In this document: piece by piece, positions 1 through 7,875 of the stretch
Position numbering within the stretch: the stretch's first letter is position 1
How the letters are laid out: each line of letters starts with the position of its first letter
Assembly: GCA_001275005.1 (NCBI GenBank)
Contig: JWZX01002100.1
Location: forward strand, 1-25,327
Direction of reading: 5' to 3'
Source of the DNA: Chrysochromulina tobinii
Taxonomy: Eukaryota; Haptophyta; Prymnesiales; Chrysochromulinaceae
Length of the DNA stretch: 25,327 nucleotides
Translations under genes and position numbers: made by a program
The notes under the pieces: model-generated
The model's input: only the letters and a program-made list of their open reading frames with translations
What the model was told of the DNA's origin: nothing
The model's database searches: none

Positions 1-107
1 CGCCGCCAACGCCGCCTCTGCCTCTTCCGCGCGCGCCTCCGCCGCCGCCTCCGCCTCCGCCGCGGCCGCCGCCGCCTCTGCCTCGAACCCCGCGCGCGCC
101 TCCGCCG

Positions 108-138
<31 letters not shown>

Positions 139-1518
139 CTCTGACACGCGGGCCTCCGCCGCCGCCAGCGCCGCTTCTGCCTGTGCCGCGCGCGCCTCAG
201 CCGCCGCGAGCGCCGCGTCAACGGCAGCCGTGGCAGCGGCCGGCTCCTCCACTCTGTCGTCAGCCTCGCCATCGGCATCGTCGTCGTCATCGTCGTCAAC
301 GTCGCCCTTTTTACCCTTCTTCTTCTTCTTCTTCTTGCCTTTCCTCTTCTCGGAGGCGCCGGCCGTCGTCGCCGCGGCCGAGTCGGAAGTTGCTACCGAC
401 GACGATGCCTCCGCCTCCGCCGCCTTGGCGGCCTCCGCCTCCGCCTTGACCACCTCCAATGCCGCCTTGGAGGCCTCCGCCTCCGCCTTGACCACCTCCA
501 ATGCCGCCTTGGAGGCCTCCGCCTCCGCCTTTGCCTCCGCCGCCTCCGCCTTGGCTTGTGCCGCCTCCGCCTTCGCCGCCTCCGCCTCCGCCCTTGCCGC
601 CTTGGCCGCTTCCTCCGCCCGCGCCCCCGCCAACTCTTCGGCTGCTGCGGACTCTCCGGCTGCCGCCACCGCAGTCGCCGCCTTTGCCGCCGCCATCTCG
701 GCCGTAGCCGCGGCCTCAGCCTTGGCCTTCTCCGCCTCCGCCCTCGCTGCCTGCGCCTCGGCGTGCGCCTCGGCGACCTGCGCCCGGGCCGCCTCTGAGT
801 CGGCCTGGGCTGCCTCAGCCTGCTCGCGTGCGGCGCTGGCCTGCGCCTCCGCCTCGGCGGCCTGTATGCGGGCATGCACCAACGCGTCGCTCATCTGGCC
901 CACCCGCTGCGCTGCGCGCTCTGATTGTGCCACCGCCGCCTGCAGCGCCTCCCCGACCTCGGCTGGCATCTCCTCGGCCGCGCCGCCGCCGCTGCCGTCG
1001 ACGCCTACTGCCGTGCCTAAGGAACCGCGCCCGCCACCCTCGCCGCCCTCGTGCTCCTCGAGCAGCTCCTCGAGCGTGGCGATCCGACGAGCTGCGCGCT
1101 GCGCCTCGTCCTCGAGCTGGCGCACGATGCTGCGGAGGCGGTCGGCCTCGATGGCGTCCTCTGAGCGTCCGGGTGCCTTCTGCGCGTCCCCGTCGGCGGG
1201 CTGCGGGCCAGACGGAGGAAAGGAGAGCGCCGAGGTGATGTTGCTGAGCTGCTTGCTGACGGATTTGATGTCGCCAATCTGCTTTCCGACGGAGGTGATC
1301 TCGCCGAGCTGCTTGCTCAGGTCTAGCGTCGGCGTGAGCGCGGAGGTGAGCGACGAGAAGCGAGAGAAGCTCGGCGTCGCCTCCACCCCAGAGGAAGGCC
1401 CTGCTCCGGCGTCCGGATCTGCCGATCTCGTCGGTTCGGCACCACCAGTTTGTGGTGTGTTCGCCTTATCGTACTCCTTCTGTAGGTTCTCTGCCTGCTG
1501 CTCGAGCCAGCGCTGCAT
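1..1518 (-). CDS. Long coiled-coil protein, N-terminal 506 residues (runs off window)
   Basis: The minus strand is open without a stop from the ATG at 1518 to base 1 (506 codons), so the C-terminus lies outside the window. An in-frame stop at 1533-1531 makes 1518 the only start unless an upstream exon exists. The protein starts MQRWLEQQAENLQKEYDKAN. Then come about three ten-residue repeats of the KQLGEITSVG type, a heptad-like helix ending in an EELLEEH run, a Gly-rich break, and a very long Ala/Glu/Lys coiled coil. It has a 14-residue tandem repeat (SKAALEVVKAEAEA), a polylysine block and an adjacent acidic Asp run near residues 390-410, then more AEAR repeats. The short amphipathic start before a long coiled coil is reminiscent of golgins, but no family signature is visible, so the function is unknown. 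Head-to-head with the PH-like gene at 1727. Confidence 0.8.
431..514 (-). repeat. 42-bp in-frame tandem duplication in the coiled-coil gene
   Basis: Two adjacent identical 42-bp units (431-472 and 473-514), with the start of a third at 515. On the minus strand they encode a 14-residue coiled-coil repeat, so the length change preserves both the frame and the heptad (two heptads per unit). Confidence 0.85.
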
Positions 1519-1726
1519 CCTGGGATTGCCTCAACCTTCACGCATCGACGAGAACACGGAGACAAGGCAAGTCAAGTCAAGCCAAGAAGGACCTGGAGCT
1601 CCAGTGTCATTTCCGTTTCATTTTGAGTTCGTCGGGCGAGACGAGCCGCAATTATTTGAATGTGACAAGAACTTCAATCGTTTCTGAATCGCCTCAATTA
1701 GATTCCCCTTCGTGTGAATCGGCCAT
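1519..1726. promoter_or_regulatory. Divergent intergenic region with 17-nt element
   Basis: This 208-bp spacer lies between the start codons of two divergent genes and should hold both promoters. On the minus strand it contains CTTGACTTGACTTGCCT (1581-1565), ending 47 nt before the coiled-coil ATG. The same 17 nt occur 48 nt before the TBCC ATG. A tiny upstream ORF (ATG CGT GAA GGT TGA) sits between the element and the start. I see no TATA box. Confidence 0.45.
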
Positions 1727-2716
1727 ATGCGGCGCGACGTTGACGAGCTTGGCGCCGATTTCATCGCTAGCGCGACGCCAAACACCAAGAGCTCGCGGCA
1801 TGCCAAAAAGTCGCCCCGAGTGATGCGCATGTCACCTCAGCAGGCGGCCCAGCTGCTGCTCGACGCATCGGTGGCCACGTCGCTGACCACTTTGTCGGCC
1901 ACGACACCTCCTCCCCGGCTGTCGGATGACTCGCAATCTCCACGCCTACAAGAGCATGCTGTCAAGCTTGCAAGGACCCGTCAGGGCCTAGCCGCTCCAT
2001 TGGCCTTGCGCGCCGATCACGCTGCCTCTGTAGCACCCGCACATGTCGGAGACACCAATGCTGCCGCTGGCCGCAGCAGCTTGATCCCGAAGCCTCGCCA
2101 CTGCGCGACTTCGCCGCGGCGCTGGGCGCTCGCCTATCCTGAGCCGCAGCAGCCTACGCAGCATATCGCGATCATCGCCGAAACCAAGCCCACCCTGAGT
2201 GAGAAGCCCTCGGTCTCGGCCGCGGACTTACGCGGCACATCTGGATCGCCGACTGACTCGGGCGGCACCTTCAGCTCAGACGGGCCCACGCCGTTCTCCT
2301 CGTGGGCCTCGGCTCTCGACGCCGCCGGTTCGCCCTCGCCGAGTACGGCGACGACGGCGGTTTGTCCTGCGCCTTCGGTACCTTCAATCCATCCGGCTCC
2401 GCGGGACTTCACCGTCACCAAGATTGGCGTACCATGGCGTGGCAGCTACGTGCGCACGCTGCGCGTGGGCGCGGGGTTCATCAGGACACTCGACCCAAGC
2501 ACCGGCCACGTCACCAACACGTGGGTCGCGCCACGGGACGTGCCATTCTGCACGTGCCACTCTGCTCGCGATCTCGTGCTGTTCGTGGCCCCTTGGCCTG
2601 CGGCACCAAATTGGGCATTGCAGAAGCTGGCGCTCAGCTGCGGCGATGCATTAGTGGCCACGCTGGACGCGCTGCGCGAGGCTGGAGTCCGCGTCGAGGG
2701 CCATGGCCATTCATGA
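1727..2716 (+). CDS. Protein with RME-8/DNAJC13-like N-terminal PH-like domain
   Basis: A 329-residue ORF with a true ATG at 1727. Residues 1-225 are low complexity (Ser/Pro/Thr/Ala). The only ordered part is about residues 227-325: a TVTKIGVPWRGSYVRTLRVG stretch, then FIRTLDPSTGHVTNTW, ending in a helix (ALVATLDALREAG). The K-x-x-WRG-x-Y-x-R and LDPSTxxVTN patterns are those of the PH-like repeat at the N-terminus of RME-8/DNAJC13 and plant GRV2, endosomal J-domain proteins. In RME-8 this region contributes to phosphoinositide and endosome binding. Here it stands alone: there is no J domain and no armadillo-like repeats in about 100 codons after it, and the ORF stops cleanly. A role as a small membrane-binding adaptor is inference. 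It could also be the surviving fragment of a larger gene. Confidence 0.6.
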   Translation: MRRDVDELGADFIASATPNTKSSRHAKKSPRVMRMSPQQAAQLLLDASVATSLTTLSATTPPPRLSDDSQSPRLQEHAVKLARTRQGLAAPLALRADHAASVAPAHVGDTNAAAGRSSLIPKPRHCATSPRRWALAYPEPQQPTQHIAIIAETKPTLSEKPSVSAADLRGTSGSPTDSGGTFSSDGPTPFSSWASALDAAGSPSPSTATTAVCPAPSVPSIHPAPRDFTVTKIGVPWRGSYVRTLRVGAGFIRTLDPSTGHVTNTWVAPRDVPFCTCHSARDLVLFVAPWPAAPNWALQKLALSCGDALVATLDALREAGVRVEGHGHS

Positions 2717-3376
2717 TTGGGATCCCGGAAGCGGCAGCACCGATCGACCCATGGCTGGGGACAAGCATCATCGAGATCAAACATGATATCCTGCCGAACC
2801 AACTTTTGCTTAACCTGTGCATTCCATGTGCTTCATCCCCATTCTGCCATTTTCCGCCATGCCCACATGAGCCATGACCGTCATGCCATGAGTCACCTGC
2901 CTAGTCGAGAGCGAGACGCGAACCATATTATGGTTTCCCCGTACTCCAACTTCAAGACGGCGCGCGCCGACACTGAGATCTGAGTCATTTGAAGTCAAAA
3001 CAACGTAAGTCGGCTTGCATTCTCACTTCGATTCAGGGCGTGTGAGGACTGTGACACATCGTGTGCGAAATGTAGAATCCATGGCAAAATCCAAATGTAT
3101 TAATGCGTAATATGCCTGTGTGTTCCCGATACACAATGTAGCCGATACACGGGATAGTTACACCCTTCACCCTAGTTCTTAGAAGGCCCGTCACCACTCG
3201 GTTTGGTTCTGAAAACGGAAGATCGGAACCTCGGCAAACGGTTGCATGTTCGGCGCCGTTAGGAACCTAACGGAGGCTAACGCGCCTGTGAACGTTAACA
3301 CGACAGACGCGACAACCGTGTGATGCGGCGTCGAATCGACTTTGCATGACGTATTGAACTGCAACGCTGAGGTCCA
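2717..3376. other. Intergenic spacer between two co-directional genes
   Basis: These 660 bp have lower GC than the flanking genes and no convincing ORF. They hold the 3' end of the PH-like gene and the promoter of the glycosyltransferase. Visible structure is limited to two CCGATACAC copies near 3124-3150 and a perfect 8+2+8 palindrome at 3256-3273, about 105 bp before the next start codon. Confidence 0.6.
3256..3273. promoter_or_regulatory. Perfect 18-bp palindrome upstream of glycosyltransferase
   Basis: CCGTTAGG-AA-CCTAACGG has 8-bp arms with a 2-bp centre, 104-121 bp upstream of the ATG at 3377. Its position and symmetry fit a dimeric transcription-factor site, but chance cannot be excluded for one occurrence. 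A related half, GGCTAACG, follows at 3275-3282. Confidence 0.3.
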
Positions 3377-5056
3377 ATGGTGAGGCAACTTCAGCTGCCT
3401 ATGGTCGCCGTGGCGACGTTTGCCATCATCCGCCTCATCGATCATCTAGTCGTGCCACGCGATTTTGGGCTCTCCAGCCGTGCGGGCACCGCGTATGTCG
3501 CCTCGCAGCAGCAGCAGCAACATGCTCCGTGCCCAACTGTCATGCCGGCATCGGCGACGGCGGCGCCACTGCCTGTGGTTGGCGCTGCGTCTGCCGCGCC
3601 GCCACGCCGCCGCCGCGAGCCGCACTTTGCGATCATTGGCTTCCCAGTCGGCATCGATGAGCGCAACCGCGCGCGGCGGCAGCTGCTGCGCGACCTGTGG
3701 TATCCTGAGTACGCCAACCTCGGTCCCGACGAGCGCGTGCGGTGCGAGTTCGTGATCGGTCTGCTCACGTATCAGGGTGACGGGCATGAGGAGGCGATCG
3801 TGGAACAGTTGCATTCGGAGCACGTCGAACATCGCGACCTCGCCCTCGTCAACGCACGCGAGGCAACGCGCGACCCGTACCGTGGCGACCCTAAGTGCAC
3901 GGGCGAGAAGATCATCGCGTGGTTCCAGCAATGTGTCGTCGTGCATCGTGGCACGCGCTTCTTCATCAAAGCTGGTGCGCGATCTGCTCATGCTGCATGC
4001 TGCCTGCGCCTGCTGCCGCCCCGTATCGCCGCTTGCGATCAGAGCCCAATCGTGCGACCTCGTCTCCCTGACGCGCATGCCCACCGCCTCCCTGACGCGC
4101 ATGCCCACCGCCTCCCTGACGCGCATGCCCACCGCCACGCGCTGCTCACCACCACCCCGCGCGTGACGACCCGCGCTTGTCCAGATTGGGACTCATGGAT
4201 CCACACGATGCGCCTCGAGGTGAACCTGCGCACGCAGCTCGCGCCGCGCGCGGGCCCACTCTACTTTGGCAATACGCTCTGGTGCTCCTACTCACTCGAG
4301 GACTTCCAGCCGTGCGGCTACGGTTTCGGCCCGCTCCAGGCGGCGGGGGCTAAGAAGGCTGAGTGCCCGCTGCTCCCCAAGGGGCGCAACGCGATCGGAC
4401 CCTACCCGTACACCGCGGGCCTCATGTGGGGCATGAGCTACGAGCTCGTCCAGTGGATCGCCGGCTCGCGGCTCGTGTACGACTTTTGGCAGAACGCGTC
4501 CTCCCGATACGAGCCGCCGTATTGGGTCAAGGGCGAGGACAGCGCCTTTGGCTTCTTCGCGCACATCGCGCCCTTCCCCAACCTGACTCCGATCCATTGG
4601 GGCTGGCACATCGTGCATGATGGGTACGAGTTTCGGTCGCCTTCGGAGCGAGGGCTGTGCACGCAGCACATCTCCAACACGACCCTCGCCGTGCACTCGA
4701 TGCACACTCCGGCCGACTTTCAGCTGGTCGTACACCAGCTGCGAGAGCGCTGCGACGCCACATGCGAGCAGGCCACCCTCCCCTTCACCGTCGATGGCCT
4801 CGCCGATCTCTGCCAGCGCAACCCCAATATTCCCAAAGCCTACTCCAAATGCGCCAACGTCCTTCCCGGCACCAGAATGGCGGATGACGGCAGCGCCGCG
4901 AACCTACCGATGCCGCTTCGGCGCCCCAAGTGCAGCTCTGTCGGCTCGAATGTTCCCTTCATCGCCGCCAAAAAGGATGGAGGCACCATCGAATGCAAGG
5001 ACGAGGAGCCATCCAAAGCACGGCAGCTTTATGCGCTCACCGGCAAGTCGACTTGA
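3377..5056 (+). CDS. GT31-like glycosyltransferase, type II membrane protein (one intron)
   Basis: Proposed exons are 3377-3974 and 4185-5056 (489 aa). Residues 6-25 form a membrane anchor (LPMVAVATFAII), as in Golgi type II transferases, followed by a Gln/Ala/Pro stem. The catalytic part begins FAIIGFPVGIDERNRARRQL and LRDLW, matching the family 31 entry motif. Splicing joins FFIKA to DWDSWIHTMRLEVNLR and creates a DxD metal-binding motif (D200-W-D202). GEDSAFG near residue 317 corresponds to the EDV/EDxxxG motif, and HWGWHIVHDGYEF follows. The 210-nt intron (GTGCGC...CCAG) is a multiple of three with no stop, so an unspliced reading stays open but inserts 70 odd residues with a repeat and destroys the DxD. 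The acceptor sugar is unknown; galactosyltransferase is the usual activity of the family. Confidence 0.75.
   Translation: MVRQLQLPMVAVATFAIIRLIDHLVVPRDFGLSSRAGTAYVASQQQQQHAPCPTVMPASATAAPLPVVGAASAAPPRRRREPHFAIIGFPVGIDERNRARRQLLRDLWYPEYANLGPDERVRCEFVIGLLTYQGDGHEEAIVEQLHSEHVEHRDLALVNAREATRDPYRGDPKCTGEKIIAWFQQCVVVHRGTRFFIKAGARSAHAACCLRLLPPRIAACDQSPIVRPRLPDAHAHRLPDAHAHRLPDAHAHRHALLTTTPRVTTRACPDWDSWIHTMRLEVNLRTQLAPRAGPLYFGNTLWCSYSLEDFQPCGYGFGPLQAAGAKKAECPLLPKGRNAIGPYPYTAGLMWGMSYELVQWIAGSRLVYDFWQNASSRYEPPYWVKGEDSAFGFFAHIAPFPNLTPIHWGWHIVHDGYEFRSPSERGLCTQHISNTTLAVHSMHTPADFQLVVHQLRERCDATCEQATLPFTVDGLADLCQRNPNIPKAYSKCANVLPGTRMADDGSAANLPMPLRRPKCSSVGSNVPFIAAKKDGGTIECKDEEPSKARQLYALTGKST
3975..4184 (+). other. 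Intron of the GT31-like gene
   Basis: Donor G|GTGCGC and acceptor CCAG|A. Its length of 210 nt equals 70 codons without a stop. Removing it restores a DxD motif and a continuous family 31 core. It contains a three-copy 24-bp tandem repeat. Confidence 0.7.
4064..4135 (+). repeat. Three perfect 24-bp tandem repeats inside an intron
   Basis: Units lie at 4064-4087, 4088-4111 and 4112-4135, each beginning CTCCCTGACGCGCATGCC. They are identical, so the array is young. The unit is a multiple of three and adds LPDAHAHR-type residues if the intron is retained. Confidence 0.9.
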
Positions 5057-5526
5057 GCATGGACTTTATGTTTTTATAAGCGCCGCCGGCCCCGCTGCAT
5101 GTGACCCCCCCCGGCTTGGTGGCCGACGTGACGGTAACGTGACGGGTGTGCCGCGGGGGTCGACCGTTAGCCGTGGCAATTACACTGATAAGTGTTATAC
5201 ACCCCCGTATTAAGGTACCGGAGCGGGAACGTGAATCGTCTGCGCCCCGGAACGTCGAGTCTCGAGACGGGCGCGCGCGGTCACGCCTCCGCTGGACATT
5301 GCTGCGCGCTCCGATGCGTCCTCCGGACGAACTTTCGTCTCGTCGTGACTCGTGTGTCCCGGATGCATGTGTGCGGATCTCATGCCCAAACCATTGGGCC
5401 ATTCAGCGTTACGAAATTTGATCGTGACATACCATTGGCACGTTCCACGGCGTCCGGTCAATGTGAATGTCCCTCATTCCTCACGCACCACCAGGGAGGG
5501 GCCCACTCCCTGCTGAGCTGCTGTTG
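5057..5526. other. Convergent intergenic spacer
   Basis: These 470 bp lie between the 3' ends of the glycosyltransferase (+) and TSR2 (-). No supported gene. A small inverted repeat ACACT-GATA-AGTGT is at 5182-5195. Nothing else is recognisable; both 3' UTRs and polyadenylation sites should lie here. Confidence 0.6.
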
Positions 5527-6219
5527 CTATTCCGTCATGCTCTGCGGTGCTGGCTGCCTGCCACTAACGACCTTGGCCCCACGGCCGCGCCGCGGTGACA
5601 CCATCTGGAAGCCGTCCTCATCCACCTCGGGCGCTGCCCGAACGCAGCCGCCGCCCATATCCTCATCCATCGCAGACGTGCCACCACCGCCGCCGCCGTC
5701 GTTATCATCATCGATGTCCTCATCCGAGCTGTCATCTTCGCCCCGTTGCCGCGGCGGCGGCGGCACCTCGACCCAAGTGCGCTTTCCAGCCGAGCGAGCT
5801 AGCAGCACGTCCGCCGTTTTCGTCACACCCGCGCGAGCCTCGGTGTGCAGCGCGCACAGAAGTGTTGCGATTTCCAGCGGGCTCTCATCGTCCGCCTCGA
5901 TGTTGAAATCGTCGACGAGCGCATTGTCGATCACATCCTCGAGCTCATCGCGATGAACCACCGCCGATGCGAGCAGCCCATCGCGCACGCGCTGCAGCAG
6001 CGCAAGGGCACGCTCGCGAGTGCCACCTCCGGCCCACTCATTCTCGACAGCGAGTCGCAACGCCGTCCACTCGCCGAAGATGACGTGCACGGCGCGCGTG
6101 AGTTGCTCAGCCGCGTGCTGCAGCTGCTCGGGGGATGGCACCGGCGGCTGCTGCTCAGGAGAGGGCAGCGGCGGCGCGACGGGCGGCGCCGGAGGGAAAC
6201 ACGGGGTCTCCATGTTCAT
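5527..6219 (-). CDS. TSR2: TSR2 family pre-rRNA processing protein / eS26 escortin
   Basis: 230 residues from the ATG at 6219 (MNMETPCF...). An in-frame ATG farther upstream would add sequence overlapping the TBCC last exon and is less likely. The core, residues 40-130, carries the family pattern: AVHVIFGEWTALRLAVENEW, then a Gly-Gly-Gly break, LELEDVIDN-type helix and FNIEADDESPLEIATLLCAL. It continues into an acidic Asp/Glu/Gly-rich tail and ends with DEDGFQMVSPRRGRG, which is also typical. TSR2 binds newly made ribosomal protein eS26, keeps it soluble and hands it to the pre-40S subunit; it is also needed for 20S pre-rRNA processing. It lies 98 bp downstream of TBCC on the same strand. Confidence 0.85.
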   Translation of the reverse strand: MNMETPCFPPAPPVAPPLPSPEQQPPVPSPEQLQHAAEQLTRAVHVIFGEWTALRLAVENEWAGGGTRERALALLQRVRDGLLASAVVHRDELEDVIDNALVDDFNIEADDESPLEIATLLCALHTEARAGVTKTADVLLARSAGKRTWVEVPPPPRQRGEDDSSDEDIDDDNDGGGGGGTSAMDEDMGGGCVRAAPEVDEDGFQMVSPRRGRGAKVVSGRQPAPQSMTE

Positions 6220-6317
6220 TCCGATTCCACGATGCCAGCTGCGCGGAATTCCATCCCCACGTGTGAGGAAAACTTGGGGAGAAAACTCGTCGCACCATGC
6301 ACACCCCTTAAACCACT

Positions 6318-7587
6318 CTAGCACGCCCTCACATCCAACGGCGTCGACGTCGCCATTGCAGCGCCGGCTGCTTCGGCCTGCCCTCCTTCCTTCGTGAACC
6401 AAGCGGGCGGCTGACGCTCCGCCTCGGGCAGCACCGCCCAGTTGGGCGATTGCGCAGCCTTGAGCCAGTCAAAGTCGTCGACGAGCTCCCTGCGAGCACA
6501 CGCGAGCACACCAACACGGCGCGAGTGAAGGGAGACAAAGACGCGCGCCAATTACTGCAGCAATTACTGCAGGGGCGCCTAAGCGCGCGCACCACTGGTT
6601 CTGCTCGGGCTTGAGGGCCGCGTCGGCAAAGGCACCGGCGAGCGTGATGGGCAGCGGGCTCGGGTACGGCGCGAATGTGAGTCCGGTGCAGTGCTCGATG
6701 ATCGGATGCGAGGAGGTGTGAATGTAGAAGGCGACCTTGGTCGAGGTGTGCATGCGCAGCTGGCGGGAGCCCAGGTAGAGCGTGCACTCCTCGCACTCGG
6801 TCACGTAAATGGAGCCGCCCACCGGCACCGCGAAGACGGTGCACTGCTTGAGCCCGCGGATCCACAGCGCAGTGCTCGTCGTGAGCAGGCGTACCTCGCA
6901 GCCAACGAGCTGCTCGAGCGCGAAGTCGCTCGCGGAGCCCTCGCCGGCGTCGCGGATCAGCGTCTGGCCGGAATGGCCGCGGAAGCCTTGGCATCCCGCC
7001 GGCGCCTGGAACGTGTCGGCCTTCGGGAGCGGCGCGGCAGCCGGCGGCGCCGCAGGCGTGACCGCTGCGTCGGCCGGCGCCGTCGTCTTGCTCGTGCCCA
7101 CCTTGCTGCGATTCTTGAAGCCAAACTTCTTCTTCGGCGCGAGGCGATCGCGTTGTTCGCGCAGCAGGGCCTCCTGGCTCACAATCTGGCCGACGAGCTT
7201 CTCGCGCGTCGCGGTCGGCAGGAAGCTCGCAGCGCCCGACACAGTGTTGTGCAGCTCCTTGAGCTGAGTTTGCCACCAATCGAGCAGGTTTGGCGTCTCA
7301 GCATCGGCCACCTCGACGTCCTCCACCTGCGTCATAGTTTCCTGCGCCGCCCGCAGCTCCACGGCAAAGTTGCTCTCAAACTCGCGGATGGCGATGCTTG
7401 AGCCCGTTTCGATCGCCTGCTCGGTAAAGGCGCCCTTGCGCGCCTCCGCGGCGTACTCGCTCTTCCGCGCACGCTCCTGGCCCTGTGCGCGGCGAATCAT
7501 CAACTCGGGGTCCGGTTCCCATAGGCACAGGGTCGTCGTTGTTGGCGGCGGCGCTGGGACGGCTTGCGATGGCACATCGCCGGCCAT
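6318..7587 (-). CDS. TBCC: Tubulin-binding cofactor C (one intron)
   Basis: Proposed exons are 7587-6593 and 6489-6318 (388 aa). The start is the ATG at 7587 (MAGDVPSQ), in a good gcaATGg context. Residues 35-165 form the charged helical N-terminal tubulin-binding region ending in the basic KKKFGFKNRSK stretch. The C-terminal right-handed beta-helix has CTVFAVPVGGSIYVTECEEC, LGSRQLRMH and IIEHCTGLTFAPYP; the Arg in QLR is the arginine finger that stimulates beta-tubulin GTP hydrolysis. Removing the 103-nt intron (6592-6490, GTGCGC...GCAG) changes frame and joins KPEQNQW to ELVDDFDWLKAAQSPNW, exactly the family's C-terminal motif. TBCC acts with cofactors D and E to release folded alpha/beta-tubulin. 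A 17-nt element shared with the coiled-coil gene lies 48 nt upstream. Confidence 0.9.
6549..6572. repeat. 12-bp tandem duplication inside TBCC intron
   Basis: CAATTACTGCAG occurs twice back to back (6549-6560, 6561-6572). It lies wholly within the intron at 6490-6592, the second intron in this window with an internal perfect tandem repeat. Confidence 0.85.
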
Positions 7588-7875
7588 TGCCGTTGAGCCG
7601 CGCTGTTTTGGGATTTCGATGAGTATCAATCCACAGGCAAGTCAAGTCAAGTCGATTTGCACCATACCAAGCGCCCAGAACACAAGTAGCTACCGTGCTC
7701 TCACACAAGGTCTCACACACGCGAGACCTTATTCTACGAGAGGAAGAAGGTTTCCGACAGTGAGGCTCGTCAACACTCACGGCCCCCACTGACGGTCACG
7801 CACGGAGCAGACGGGCGCGCATGCGCGGCCACAGTACTCAGGAGGAGCCCTGCGCCGGCTCGACGCGCTCAGAGG
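7588..7875. promoter_or_regulatory. Spacer upstream of TBCC with shared element and stem-loop
   Basis: This 288-bp spacer separates the TBCC start and the ThiO stop (both minus). It contains the 17-nt element CTTGACTTGACTTGCCT (minus strand 7651-7635) and a perfect 8-bp inverted repeat, AAGGTCTC/GAGACCTT with an 8-nt loop (7707-7730). The stem-loop could belong to the ThiO 3' UTR side or the TBCC promoter. Confidence 0.4.

Noticed and set aside
1-230. Dense GCC/GCG repeat as a trinucleotide expansion or CpG element
   Set aside because: It is codon-level repetition of Ala/Glu/Arg in the minus-strand coiled coil.
230-1687. 485-residue Ala/Ser-rich plus-strand ORF
   Set aside because: It is antisense to the minus-strand coiled-coil gene, has no ATG at its start (GTG), and shows only low complexity with no domain.
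4064-4135. Repeat considered as a CRISPR-like array
   Set aside because: The 24-bp units are directly abutting without spacers and sit inside a eukaryotic intron.
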